In this document: one piece after another, positions 36,629-46,063 of the stretch
Numbering within the stretch: position 1 is the first letter of the stretch
Layout: each line of letters begins with the position of its first letter
From: Galeruca laticollis
Lineage: Eukaryota > Arthropoda > Insecta > Coleoptera > Chrysomelidae
Direction of reading: 5' to 3'
DNA: 64,000 nt
Assembly: GCA_963921935.1 (NCBI GenBank)
Contig: OY998179.1
Location: 24,549,114-24,613,113 of the forward strand
Notes under the pieces: model-generated
What the model saw: the letters and a program-made list of their open reading frames with translations, nothing else
The model's database searches: none
Told to the model about the DNA's origin: nothing
Program-made: the position numbers and the translations under genes

Positions 36629-37073
36629 GGGGTACTGTGGCCGCCAAAGTCTAATAGTGAGGAGTGGCCACTCTGTCCCAAATGACCCTGGCCACTGTGT
36701 ACAAATCTAACTTCTAAGCAAATTTCCTATCTACAATTTTGTTTGCAAGTTTCTAGCTCCTAGCATGCGTTTGTTATTAGCATAATGTATCAATATTAAA
36801 CACGATATATCTAAGTAGTCAAAAATCACTTCAAATTGTAATGGCACAAAAAGCAATACTCATCGGAATTTTACACGTGCTGCACGATAGACACAAAAAT
36901 GCAATAAAACTAATTTGCGACAAATTTAGGAACTGACACATGACGGACACTGTTCTTTGCACAGTTTATCAGCTTCCTGCTAGAGGGCAAGACATGTACT
37001 GAATACATCCTAAAATTATTTCAAACTGGCCACTGTCCACTGATCCCCACTGGCCACTGTGACCCGCCCTCCC
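36629..37073. mobile_element. Possible MITE inserted in the LINE fragment
   Basis: The LINE protein stops matching at 36629. Both ends of the following 445 bp are rich in GTGGCC(A/G) and CAGTGGCCA words in opposite orientation (for example GGAGTGGCCACTCTG near 36660 and CCACTGGCCACTGTGAC near 37050). The interior is AT-rich and non-coding. No target duplication was confirmed. Confidence 0.4.
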
Positions 37074-37079
37074 CTACTA

Positions 37080-38440
37080 CATAAAATTGTCATTAAATCA
37101 TCGAATTGCCTAAAGCATCACTAATATTCTTTGAATTTAGTATATATTTTTCGGTCATTCCACCATAATCTTCAGGAATTTTGTTTTCCTAATTTTAAGT
37201 CAGTCAATTTTTTGCATACTTTCTCTATTCACTACTTTGTTTCAATTAATCAATATTATTTCATAGGTAATCTAGTTGAATGATTTTATTTTTCTTGGTT
37301 TATACTTGTTTTGATTAATTTTGTTTTATTGTTGATACTTATGATGTTTTGTTAATAAAAAATCCTACTACTAATAATTTGTGATATTCAACCCCATTTT
37401 GTGACGTGGATTTTGGCGTCAAATTGTCTGCCAGGAAGGCACTTGTAAAATGTTTTGGATTCAGTCCAGTATTTGTGTTCGTAGTGTTTAGACGTACGTA
37501 TACTCTTTGCTTTATATCTTATTGTTTGTTTGCTTTAAAAAACAGTCGATACAAGAAAATAACATCTATATGCAACTTAACTCTTTGTTAGTGTTTTAAA
37601 TGAAATCAACTCTTTGTACATTTGTTTAATTATTTTGTTGTCTGTGAAAATAATTTTCGGTTTCAAAGTAAACGAGTTAATTGGTTACAGCTTTCAGAAT
37701 AGCACATCTTGACATATTTGTTTTTCTAATGTTTCAATTGATAAAGTTGAGTAATGAATTTGTTGGCGATTCTCATCAAACTAGGAACTAATTAAGCCGA
37801 AACTTTTTGATGATACTTGATTAGGAGTTAATTTATTTGAAATGTATAGGCACATCGTGTGAAAGCTTTGAAATTTTTGAAAGCTTAATTCGTTAGATAT
37901 TTCTAAAATATTGATACACATCTTCACTGAGTGCTCGGATTCAATTTTAAAAAAAATTCAACCATATCTCCATTTTTATTTTCGTATTAATACATTCATA
38001 TTTTATTCTTATTTCAACCTGTTTGTTGATTTGCTTAAAATCTTTTTCATCAAATTACTACTATTATTTTACTATTTATTTTATTTTGAATCATCCTAAT
38101 CATAGATCCTCACCAATTATGGTGTTTTTCGTGAATATTATCTCTTATGAAAATTATTTCTATCTTCTATCACAGTGATATATCGGAAATAGAGTTAACA
38201 ATTCCTTCATATTGACGGAAATGTATTTGTCATTATTATTGAAACCATCCAAATTCGTGGAACGTTTCTGATAATTTTTTCAATTTCTTCTAGAAACTAT
38301 TCTGGGTGTTATTAGTTGATGTCATTATTTCTATTGCTAAAAGAGGTTTCAAGGTTTTAGTTGAAAATGTTTCTCTCTTATACATGAATTACTACTTATT
38401 ATTATTTTTCAATGTATTGTACGATAAATTCGGTGTTCAA
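37080..38440. other. AT-rich spacer, nothing recognised
   Basis: Very AT-rich with no conserved coding signal or defined repeat. Confidence 0.4.
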
Positions 38441-38449
38441 ACATGACAA

Positions 38450-38729
38450 ACCATTAGAGCAGCCATTCTTTAAGTGTGAACCCGGCTTCCTAATAGTTCC
38501 ATGGCACCTGCCAAGTTGCACCGACATTTGGACACTGTACACCCCGAGTCTAAAGACATAAATAAAGAATTTTTTGTATAGAATAATTATTGGAAAGTCA
38601 AAAAACTATGATCCTTGTAACCCAAACTATAAATGAAAAGGCCAGGGAGGCATCATATTTAGTTAGCTATCGCATTGCACAAGCAGGTGAAGCACACACA
38701 CTATCGCCGAGAATTTAATAAAGCCGTTT
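38450..38729 (+). pseudogene. ZBED5-like hAT-derived ORF, piece 1 of 3 (BED finger end)
   Basis: Plus-strand reading gives SSMAPAKLHRHLDTVHPESK, the second half of a BED-type zinc finger, then DINKEFF, a stop, and further on TMILVTQTINEKAREASYLV, SYRIAQAGEAHT and (one base shifted) IAENLIKP. This matches the N-terminal part of ZBED5/FAM200/SCAND3-type hAT-derived proteins. It stops at the Harbinger insertion. The next piece of the same protein starts at 55296. Confidence 0.75.
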
Positions 38730-38955
38730 CAGCCCGCCACTCACAATCCAACACCGCAGTACGATTTTGTCGAATGCGACAGAATTGGACGTAATTTGAT
38801 CATGTATTCCCGCCGCTAGACCAAGTCGGTTTGATTTGATCGCAGACAGACAAGTCAGTCTGCTGCAGTACGAAAGGAGTGGTTGAATGCTTAATTTGAC
38901 CGTGAATTGAGAGTTGCGATTTGATCGTACAACTTGAATGCTGAAAAACAATACA

Positions 38956-39348
38956 AGTAGTATGTACTAGGAGAGTTCTGGGCCACTACTTCAAAAATCT
39001 CCGCTTGGTGGCGCTGAGAGTGGCGGCGCGCGCGTTTTTAATTTTAGGCCGCCATTTTTAGTCCTGTTGTTGTATATTTAAAAATCTGAAAAAAAACTTC
39101 AGTGAGATTCGATCGCACAACCTTCGGGTCTATAGCAAGGCATTCAACACATGCCGCCATAAGCTCTCATATATATTATTAGCGAAGAAATGTATTGCTG
39201 CCGCGCGCACGCTTCTTGCTGTAAAATGTGACGTAGTCGAGAAAGATCCGTTAGGATGATAAGGCGGGGCTGGTGCACGCTTCTTGCTGTAAAATGTGAC
39301 GTAGTCGAGAAAGATCCGTTAGGATGATAAGGCGGCGCGCTACCGGGG
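38956..39348 (+). repeat. Polinton left terminal inverted repeat
   Basis: About 393 bp, matching 53744-54135 in reverse complement. It has a CpG-rich block (GGCGGCGCGCGCG near 39022), a tRNA-like segment (39100-39168, minus sense) and two tandem copies of a 68-bp unit (39207-39342) containing CTTGCTGTAAAATGTGACG. The first copy ends GGCGGGGCTGGT and the second GGCGGCGCGCTACC. Confidence 0.92.
39100..39168 (-). other. tRNA-like (A box/B box) segment in the left terminal repeat
   Basis: Reverse complement of the copy at 53926-53994. On the minus strand it has an A-box-like TGGCGGCATGTG and a B-box-like GATCGAATCTC, then a run of eight T (39096-39089) that would end a Pol III transcript. The T arm (GTGCG, loop ATCGAAT, CTCAC) pairs at four of five positions. 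The acceptor stem is not intact, so it is not a working tRNA. Confidence 0.5.
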
Positions 39349-39363
39349 AGCTTAAAAGTAACT

Positions 39364-39565
39364 TATGTTGAAATATTACTAAGAATTTCGTACCGGGTGG
39401 CTTGAAAGTAACATATAATATTTTATAATATTTTATACGTACAACGCCAAACGTCACGTGTCACGTCAAACGTCACGTGTAACGTCACGTGTCCATATGT
39501 TGAAATATTACTAAGAATTTCGTACCGGGTGGCTTGAAAGTAACATATAATATTTTATGCGTGAC
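39364..39565. repeat. Two direct copies of a 65-bp subterminal unit
   Basis: TGTTGAAATATTACTAAGAA and the following CGTACCGGGTGGCTTGAAAG occur at about 39365-39430 and 39498-39560, separated by ACGT-rich sequence. They lie immediately inside the left terminal repeat. Confidence 0.8.
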
Positions 39566-39812
39566 ACGTCGCGTGCTACGTCAAACGCAACGTGTCACGT
39601 CAAATGTCACGTGGTGAACGTTACGTACAACGTCAAACGTCACGTCAAACGTCACGTGTAGCGTCGCGTGCTACGTCAAACGCAACGTGTCACGTCAAAT
39701 GTCACGTGGTGAACGTTACGTACATCGCCAAACGTCACGTGTCACGTCACGTGTAACAGCTAATCGTACTACGCCAAACGTCACGTGTCACAAGCTACGT
39801 CAAACGGCTCAT
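39437..39812 (+). repeat. ACGT/CACGTG repeat array, copy 1
   Basis: Built from ACGTCAAACGTCACGTG-type words spaced by 7-12 bp, with many palindromic CACGTG sites. Parts such as GCGTGCTACGTCAAACGCAA recur as higher-order units. It leads directly into a small ORF at 39820. No protein is encoded by the array. Confidence 0.9.
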
Positions 39813-39819
39813 TTGTAAT

Positions 39820-40095
39820 ATGGCTTCGGAAAAGTACGGTCATCGAATTGAAGAGTTTATTAAGAAAATTGGTAAATTAAATGAAGAAATTACTTTTCAT
39901 GAGGATAAAAGTGAGGTTATGAGGCAAATAGAGAATCTCAGTTTATCTGGTGGGGAAGAAGAAGAAGTACGACAGACGTGGAGCAGTCTTAGTATAAACT
40001 GGTTACCTAAAGAGCTAGCACGCAGACAATTACCGCAAATTACTTATCCGTTAAGACGTATTCAGCCATGTTCAACAGCACAGAAAAGGATATAA
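39820..40095 (+). CDS. Small coiled-coil protein, copy 1
   Basis: 91 residues beginning MASEKYGHRIEEFIKKIGKL. The first 60 residues are charged and helical (likely coiled coil); then SINWLPKELARRQLPQITYP and a basic end. No known family was recognised. It is part of a tandem unit: array plus ORF at 39437-40095 is repeated at 40120-40646. Seven of the last residues overlap the start of a second reading frame (ATG near 40068), which is cut short here by the next array but continues as a membrane protein in copy 2. The ATG at 39820 has a purine at -3 and looks usable. Confidence 0.6.
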   Translation: MASEKYGHRIEEFIKKIGKLNEEITFHEDKSEVMRQIENLSLSGGEEEEVRQTWSSLSINWLPKELARRQLPQITYPLRRIQPCSTAQKRI

Positions 40096-40119
40096 AAAAT
40101 GAAATTAATAATGTTTTCT

Positions 40120-40365
40120 CGCGTGCTACGTCAAACGCAACGTGTCACGTCAAATGTCACGTGGTGAACGTTACGTACAACGTCAAACGTCACGTCAAAC
40201 GTCACGTGTAGCGTCGCGTGCTACGTCAAACGCAACGTGTCACGTCAAATGTCACGTGGTGAACGTTACGTACAACGTCAAACGTCACGTGTCACGTCAA
40301 ACGTCACGTGTAACAGCTAATCGTACTACACCAAACGTCACGTGTCACAAGCTACGTCAAACAGC
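40120..40365 (+). repeat. ACGT/CACGTG repeat array, copy 2
   Basis: Same words and orientation as 39437-39812. It joins the end of the first small ORF at TGTTTTCTCGCGTGCTACG, which shows where the tandem duplication was joined. Confidence 0.9.
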
Positions 40366-40376
40366 TCATTTGTAAT

Positions 40377-40646
40377 GTGGCTTCGGAAAAGTACAGTCAT
40401 CGAATTGAAGAGATTATTAAGAAAATTGGTAAATCAAATGAAGAAATTACTTTTTATGAGGATAAAAGTGTGGTTATGAGGCAAATAGAGAATCTCAGTT
40501 TATCTGGTGGGGAAGAAGTACGACAGACGTGGAGCGGTCTTAGTATAAACTGGTTACCTAAAGAGCTAGCATGCAGACAATTACCGCAAATTACTTATCC
40601 GTTAAGACGTATTCAGCCATGTTCAACAGAACAGAAAAGGATATAA
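40377..40646 (+). CDS. Small coiled-coil protein, copy 2 (start codon changed to GTG)
   Basis: 89 residues, close to copy 1 (two Glu of a GEEEE run are missing, with a few substitutions). The codon matching the ATG of copy 1 is GTG here (TAATGTGGCTTCGG versus TAATATGGCTTCGG), and the ATG two bases upstream is out of frame. Translation would need GTG or the internal Met about 35 residues in. It may therefore be silenced while copy 1 is the expressed form. Function unknown. Confidence 0.5.
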   Translation: MASEKYSHRIEEIIKKIGKSNEEITFYEDKSVVMRQIENLSLSGGEEVRQTWSGLSINWLPKELACRQLPQITYPLRRIQPCSTEQKRI

Positions 40647-40849
40647 AAAATGAAATTAATAATGTTTTCACCATGTTATGTGTAATATTAGTGGCTGTAT
40701 TTGTTTTAATTTTAAAAATTATTTTAAAAATTGTAAAACGAAAATTCCAATCTTCATGTAATATAAAAGTTGATGAATATACAGAGTGTTTCAATAAAAC
40801 CCATGTTTTTTTTAAAAAAACTTTATTTATAATGGTAATACAACATTAG
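40619..40849 (+). CDS. Small single-pass membrane protein overlapping the coiled-coil ORF
   Basis: 76 residues from ATG at 40619: MFNRTEKDIKNEINNVFTML, then a strongly hydrophobic segment of about 20 residues (VILVAVFVLILKIILKIV) and a basic, Cys-containing C-terminus. The start overlaps the end of the upstream ORF by 28 bases in another frame. An AATAAA at about 40793 lies inside the frame, and the end overlaps the 3' end of the minus-strand ORF, so the last 15 residues may belong to a rearranged junction. Function unknown. Confidence 0.45.
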   Translation: MFNRTEKDIKNEINNVFTMLCVILVAVFVLILKIILKIVKRKFQSSCNIKVDEYTECFNKTHVFFKKTLFIMVIQH

Positions 40850-41318
40850 AAAACCAGTGGCGGAGGCGTTGGACATTTCTTTCGGTACACGAATATGGTC
40901 CAGAGGCGTGGCAGGGATTTGGATCATGAACAAAGTTTCCTGTTGCACACGGCGTACCATCAAATTTGCAAACGTCAATAATGTGCGGAAAAACACCAAA
41001 TACGTGACATTTCTTCAGCAGAAATTCCGCTTTTTGGTGTCCTCGAATGTAAATATAGTCTGCAGCATACAATAGCTTGCTTTCCAATATTTCGTTTACT
41101 TTGGAATATTCTACATCTCCAGAAGAGTATCGAATGCCATGTACCTTCCTTTCCAAGTATGATGTAGTCTTTTTATCATCGTTACTTAATGTGGAGAATG
41201 GTTGCGGTGGCAAAAATATGTAATGTGAACTTTTGAAGCCAATTTCTATGGTGAGTTCTTTGGCAACGAAAATCCCATCTACGACAAAGCCTTGAATGTC
41301 TACAAATGCTACTCTCAT
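40827..41318 (-). CDS. 163-aa Polinton ORF, second copy
   Basis: Starting at the ATG at 41318 (MRVAFVDIQGF), which aligns with the only conserved ATG of the other copy, it is 163 residues and about 80% identical to 43324-43815. Conserved blocks are KELTIEIGFKSSHYIFLPP, VHGIRYSSGDVEYSK, YIYIRGHQKAEFLLKKC and PHIIDVCKFDGTPCATGNF, ending in a Cys-containing, Arg-rich tail. An upstream ATG at 41354 adds 12 residues. AATAAA on the minus strand overlaps the stop. Function is not known; its place just after the major capsid gene suggests a virion-related or late role. The frame is intact. Confidence 0.7.
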   Translation of the reverse strand: MRVAFVDIQGFVVDGIFVAKELTIEIGFKSSHYIFLPPQPFSTLSNDDKKTTSYLERKVHGIRYSSGDVEYSKVNEILESKLLYAADYIYIRGHQKAEFLLKKCHVFGVFPHIIDVCKFDGTPCATGNFVHDPNPCHASGPYSCTERNVQRLRHWFSNVVLPL

Positions 41319-41354
41319 GTTGACGTCTACTCGAATACTAACTCTAATCAACAT

Positions 41355-41985
41355 CTAGTTTAGGCTTTTAACAATTTCGGTGAGGGGGAAGTATTCCATG
41401 ACGCAATCGTGAATTATGATGCAATAGACTTTGGTATTTTCGGGGAAGCCTATGTTTGCTTCAATGTCGAGTTTCACATCAACTGTGGACGCCTTCATGC
41501 TTTCCTCCTGCTTTGAACAATCGATAACAAACAATGCATGACGTTTGAAAGAAGAATAATCCAGCAGGGGACGCTTCTGTGTGGAGTTTGCGTAGTTGGG
41601 ATAGAATTCAGTATAGTTAAAATATGCCTCATTGTAGTCAGTTTTACCAAAGTCCAATTGCATTCTTTCATTAGGCCAATATTCACCGTTAAGTGATAGT
41701 CTTATACTTTGCACGTCGGCATTGTCAAATAAAGTCGGGTCAGCTGTACCCACGTTACGTTTATTGGTTTGAAAGAAAACAATAACAAAACGAGGTCTTT
41801 CAACTGAAGTGGATGTTTTAACAGCCCAAACTTCACGTCTTGCGCCCTTAGTAATTGCAGGCAATTCGTGTAACTCCCACTTCCTAAATGGAATAACTAT
41901 AGGTTGATCTTTTTGAATGGATTTCATTAGATTCAATTTGATATCGTCATTAGGAAAGATATGTTTAACTTTTAGTTCAACACGT
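41355..41985 (-). pseudogene. Major capsid protein, C-terminal half, second copy
   Basis: 193 open residues match residues 228-420 of the full capsid protein at 43850-45112, about 88% identical. Homology continues upstream of its first ATG to about 41985 (VELKVKHIFPNDD), where it ends abruptly behind a stop. The N-terminal jelly roll is missing, so only the second jelly-roll domain could be made. Differences from the full copy are mostly at third codon positions in the stretch compared. It is followed by its own copy of the 163-aa ORF, so the pair moved as a unit. Confidence 0.8.
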
Positions 41986-42754
41986 TATTATCATATCAGA
42001 GTATATTGTGAAAGCGAATTTAGAATTTATCGAAATATTACATTTATTTTTAATTCAGATTGTATCACAACAACAACAAATATTCAACTGTTAGACGTTA
42101 TCTGCATCGTTTTTAGATTATTATCGTATACGGGATGTACAAAGACGCCATAAGGGCACAAGCATCTCTGATTAGTCAGTTTGGAGTCAAATAAACACCA
42201 TTATGATGAAGTCAATGACCAGAGGGTTTACAAGAATCATACCTGAAGACAGTGACCAGAGGGTGTCGTTGATTGATGGGAAAGAAGAAGAGATGAAGAG
42301 ATAAGCGATAAGTTTTGCAAATATACAAGGAGTATCAAAAGAGTCATCTGAAGAAGTGATCGACAATGACCAGAGGGTGCCGTTAACCATCGCCGTATGT
42401 GTCGTATGACAAATGTGTCTTATGTCGAATGGACCTTCCGTCGTATGCCCCATCTGTTCTGTGATATCATGTAAATGGTGTGACGTAAGCAACGTTACCA
42501 TTAGGACGCTAGCATATCTCTGATTGGTCAGATTGAAGTCGAATAAACGACCCCATGATTGTTAGACTATTATCGTATACATGATGTACAAAGACGCCAT
42601 AAGGGCACTAACATCTCTCTGATTGGTCGGATCGAAGTTGAATAAACACCATTGTGAAGAAGAGATAAACCACTACGTTCGATATACGGGGTGTTTGTCA
42701 TAAAATTCGTTATTTCTTTCCCGTTATCAATTATTGTGGTTTTTTTTTATACGA
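41986..42754. other. Repeat-bearing spacer inside the Polinton
   Basis: No gene. It holds two copies of a block with GATGTACAAAGACGCCATAAG (about 42119-42195 and 42563-42660) and three GACCAGAGGG words (near 42219, 42250, 42367). A 40-bp block at about 42698-42737 (CGTTATTTCTTTCCCGTTATCAATTATTGTGG, shown in two parts: CGTTATTTCTTTCC and CGTTATCAATTATTGTGG) also occurs at 53455. Confidence 0.7.
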
Positions 42755-43215
42755 GACGTCTGACGTTTGACACGTGACGTATGACAAGTAACGTGTGACA
42801 CGTGACGTATGACGTCTAACACGCGACGTTAAACACGTGACGGTTGACGTTACAAACGACGTTTGACACGTTACACGCGACGTTAGACGTGCCGTTAGAC
42901 ACGTGACGTATGACGTTTAACATGACACACGACGTTTGACATTACGGGAAAAATCTAAAGCTACGTTTCGATGATCATCATCACATCTAAACACGAGACG
43001 TTTGATACGTGACGTATGACGTTCAACACGTGACGTTGAACACGTGACGTTTGACGTATGACGTTTGACACGTTACACGCGACGTTACGTGACGTATGAC
43101 GTTCAACACGCGACCTTAAACACGTGACGTTTGACGTGTGACGTTTGACACGTTACACGCGACGTTAGACGTGGCGTTAGACACGTGACATTTGACGTTA
43201 AACGTGACGAGGTCT
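42755..43215 (-). repeat. ACGT/CACGTG repeat array, inverted orientation
   Basis: Words of the form CACGTGACGTATGACGTT and GTTTGACACGTTACACGCGACG repeat every 7-12 bp. They are the reverse complement of the words in the arrays at 39.4-40.4 kb (CAAACGTCACGTG). A short ACGT-free piece (about 42955-42985) interrupts it. Confidence 0.9.
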
Positions 43216-43323
43216 CTATAATATTAGTATTTGTTAAACTCTCATGTAATATACTGGTTGAGAATATACAGGATGTCTTAATAAAAATGCGAATCATTCC
43301 ATAAACAATTTATTATTTAGACA

Positions 43324-43815
43324 TTACAATGGTAATACAGTATTCAAAAACCAATGCCGGAGACGCTCTACATTTCTTTGGGCACAAGAGTATAGACCAG
43401 TAGCGTGACAAGGATTTGGATCTCGTTCAAAGTTTCCTGTAGCACATGGTGTTCCATCAAACTTGCAAACATCAATAATGTGGGGAAACACACCAAAAAT
43501 GTGACATTTCTTTAGTAGAAATTCTGCTTTCTGATGTCCGCGTACGTATATAAAATCGGCAGCATACAATAGCTTAGTTGCCAATATATCATTTAATTTG
43601 GAGTACTCAATGTCACCTGAAGAGTATCGAATACCATGCACATTCTTCTCCAAGTATGACACCGTCTTCTTATCCTGGTCGCTTAACGTAGAAATTGATT
43701 GGCATGGTAGGAATATGTAGTGACTTTGCTTAAAACCAACTTCAATGGTGAGTTCTTTGACAACAAAGAATCCATCTATAACGAAACCTTGAATGTCTAC
43801 GAGTGCAACTCTCAT
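43324..43815 (-). CDS. 163-aa Polinton ORF downstream of the major capsid gene
   Basis: The start at ATG 43815 (MRVALVDIQGF) is favoured because the longer frame begins with GTG. It overlaps nothing and follows the capsid stop by 35 bases. Key blocks: KELTIEVGFKQSHYIFLP, VHGIRYSSGDIEYSKLN, IYVRGHQKAEFLLKKC, PHIIDVCKFDGTPC, and a C-terminal CX6CX8C-like spacing with RNVERLRHWF. No family was recognised with confidence. AATAAA for the leftward transcript lies near 43306-43316. It is duplicated at 40827-41318, and conservation of both copies suggests a real protein. Role inferred only from position: late/structural or accessory. Confidence 0.75.
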   Translation of the reverse strand: MRVALVDIQGFVIDGFFVVKELTIEVGFKQSHYIFLPCQSISTLSDQDKKTVSYLEKNVHGIRYSSGDIEYSKLNDILATKLLYAADFIYVRGHQKAEFLLKKCHIFGVFPHIIDVCKFDGTPCATGNFERDPNPCHATGLYSCAQRNVERLRHWFLNTVLPL

Positions 43816-43849
43816 GATGACGTCTGCTCGAATACTGACGTACTGCACT

Positions 43850-45112
43850 TCAATTTAGAGTCTTGACTATTTCTGTGAGGGGGAAATACTCCATTACGCA
43901 GTCGTGTATTATAACACAATATACTTTGGTGTTTTCGGGAAAACCAATGTTTGCTTCAATGTCAAGTTTTACATCGACTGTGGACGATTTCATACTTTCT
44001 TCTTGTTTCGAGCAATCGATAACAAACAATGCACGCTTCTTGAAAGAGGGATAATCCAACAGAGGGCGCTTCTGTGCCGAATTCGTATAGCTAGGATAAA
44101 ATTCTGTATAGTTGAAATAGGCCTCATTGTAATCATTTTTAGTGAAATCCAACTGCATTCTTTCATTGGGATAATATTCCCCATTTAGCGATAGTCTGAT
44201 ACTTTGAATGTCGGCGTTGTCGAATAAAGTGGGGTCGGCTGTGCTGTTGTCACGTTTGTTGGTTTGAAAGAAAACAATAACATAACGAGGTCGTTCGACT
44301 GAAGTTGTAGTTTTAACAGCCCAAACTTCACGTCTAGCATTTCTGGTAATTGCAGGCAGTTCGTGTATCTCCCACTTTCTAAATGGAATAACTATAGGCT
44401 GATCCTTTTGAATGGCCTTCATAAGTTCCAACTTAATATCATCATTAGGATAGATATGCCTGATTTTCAATTCGATGCTGGTAATGTTGATGTTAACGGT
44501 TGTAGTGGAAAGTGTACCAGAAACGTTTTTTTCTGTGATAAGCACACAATCGTTATCGTTTCGAGCTCGAACCAAACGTATTGTTTGTCGTCCACACGTA
44601 ATCATAGGATAGTCGTTGAAAATGTTGAAAATATGCTTTAGAGGAATTTGAAGGTTAAATGATTTGTCGCTGGTATTCAGGATGGGGTCTTTGGGATAAT
44701 TCCACCCAGCTATAGCCATATGATTGGAATCTTCTTGATTGTAGCATGTCATGGCACGTACAGCGCTAACGATTCCAGGATCCCGAACAGTTTCCATCTC
44801 TCTTGCACTTTCACTATATGTACACGAATCGAAAAGGAAAGCACCAACATTATTTGCCAGCTTCACATCACCCCCTCCATGCACAGTGAGTGATCCTTTA
44901 ATACACAACAAAGTTTCATTCATTGCAAAAAACGAATCAACTTGATTGATGCTGAATTCCACAATGTCGCTGCAACTGAACGATTTGATGAACGGAGCAT
45001 ATGTTCTGTACTCAGCTTTGCGAATCGATTCATCGAAACTAGGCTTGCGATAGATATCAAACATTGAAGGCATATCGTTCATACGAGAACGTTTTACATA
45101 CTCGGTCGTCAT
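43850..45112 (-). CDS. Polinton major capsid protein (double jelly roll)
   Basis: 420 residues from ATG at 45112. It matches the insect/nematode protein family usually labelled F54H12.2-like, which is the Polinton major capsid protein. Such proteins form pseudo-hexameric capsomers of an icosahedral shell. Recognisable stretches: MPSMFDIYRKPSFDESIRKA, VEFSINQVDSFFAMNETLLC, LANNVGAFLFDSCTYSESA, QDSNHMAIAGWNYP, QPIVIPFRKWEIHELPA, TADPTLFDNADIQSIRLSLN and the C-terminal FPENTKVYCVIIHDCVMEYF. The frame is intact. Upstream is the minor capsid gene on the same strand, with 142 bases between. The C-terminal 193 residues are duplicated at 41355-41985. Confidence 0.9.
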   Translation of the reverse strand: MTTEYVKRSRMNDMPSMFDIYRKPSFDESIRKAEYRTYAPFIKSFSCSDIVEFSINQVDSFFAMNETLLCIKGSLTVHGGGDVKLANNVGAFLFDSCTYSESAREMETVRDPGIVSAVRAMTCYNQEDSNHMAIAGWNYPKDPILNTSDKSFNLQIPLKHIFNIFNDYPMITCGRQTIRLVRARNDNDCVLITEKNVSGTLSTTTVNINITSIELKIRHIYPNDDIKLELMKAIQKDQPIVIPFRKWEIHELPAITRNARREVWAVKTTTSVERPRYVIVFFQTNKRDNSTADPTLFDNADIQSIRLSLNGEYYPNERMQLDFTKNDYNEAYFNYTEFYPSYTNSAQKRPLLDYPSFKKRALFVIDCSKQEESMKSSTVDVKLDIEANIGFPENTKVYCVIIHDCVMEYFPLTEIVKTLN

Positions 45113-45254
45113 TGTCGTTGTTTTTTCAACAAAAAACCCAAAGACTGCAAATACAATGTATTAGCAAATGTGAGCCGCTTCTGATGCTGCTTTGAAGAAT
45201 GCCGCGTAACTAATGGCGTTGAATGTGCAGCAGAACGTCTTATATGATTAATTA

Positions 45255-45977
45255 TCAATCCCATCTGTTGCTTCTCGCTCTAAGCTCCAACACCAAAGTG
45301 CTCTTTTCACCACGAAAGTTTATAGGATGACCGTCTTGGTCCACAGCCAACACTGTAATGTTGGTTATTTCACGTTGTGGTATAACAGGTAAATAAAGTA
45401 AATTATGTGGTGTTTCGTCAATGGCGTACCCAGGATCCACTTTTATGATAAATTCGTAAATAGTATGAGCAGGTCTGTCTGCGTCGAAGGCTCCCGTGGT
45501 AATGTTACATTCGAAACGTATGCTAGATACTTTTATAATTTTGACGGGTAGATCTGAAGAGTGCCATCGTTTGGGTTCGAGTATCTCTGTTGAAAATCCT
45601 AGTATCTTTCCTAGACTGTTGGGTTGTTCAAACGAAATTCTATATTTACTGAAAATCATGCACTGTAACGTATTATTGTTGGGTTTTAGTGCAAATATAG
45701 TTCCCGGTCTAAGTGAATTGCTGCCACTCAACTTCTCGAGTATATACGTTTCAATATCGGCGATTTCGTAACATCCTGTAGGTAAATCGAAACTTTGTAG
45801 CTTGTTGTTGTCATCATAGTAGTAAAACTTGCAATCTTCAATGTTTGGTATGCTATGGTATGAGTGGAATGAACGCAGCGCTAATTCGTAGTCTTTCTCC
45901 GGATGGAGTACAATAGGTGTAGGCGGTTGGAAGGTAAATACGTGATTTGAACTGTTTACTCTCAACAACTGCGACAT
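45255..45977 (-). CDS. Polinton minor capsid (penton-like) protein
   Basis: 240 residues from ATG 45977 (MSQLLRVNSSNHVFTFQPP). The beta-rich sequence with PIVLHPEKDYELALRSFHSY, CKFYYYDDNNKLQSFDLPTG, CYEIADIETYILEKL, LGKILGFSTEILEPKRW and the end PINFRGEKSTLVLELRARS is that of the single-jelly-roll minor capsid proteins next to the major capsid gene in insect Polintons. It would form the five-fold vertices. Frame intact. It lies between the 95-aa ORF and the major capsid gene in the leftward cluster. Confidence 0.85.
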   Translation of the reverse strand: MSQLLRVNSSNHVFTFQPPTPIVLHPEKDYELALRSFHSYHSIPNIEDCKFYYYDDNNKLQSFDLPTGCYEIADIETYILEKLSGSNSLRPGTIFALKPNNNTLQCMIFSKYRISFEQPNSLGKILGFSTEILEPKRWHSSDLPVKIIKVSSIRFECNITTGAFDADRPAHTIYEFIIKVDPGYAIDETPHNLLYLPVIPQREITNITVLAVDQDGHPINFRGEKSTLVLELRARSNRWD

Positions 45978-46063
45978 GATGACTGATGTAAGTCGACGTA
46001 TGAAGGCAGTTTAAATAATACATAGAATACTTTACAAGATTTATTTGACACACAAAATACATT

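Noticed and set aside
39100..39168. A functional tRNA gene
   Set aside because: No 7-bp acceptor stem and a poor anticodon stem; only promoter-like boxes and a T arm remain.
39437..40365. ACGT arrays as coding sequence (open frames with repeated RQTSRV- or VTCHVK-like residues)
   Set aside because: The frames are a by-product of the repeat period and change with every unit; no start context or conservation.
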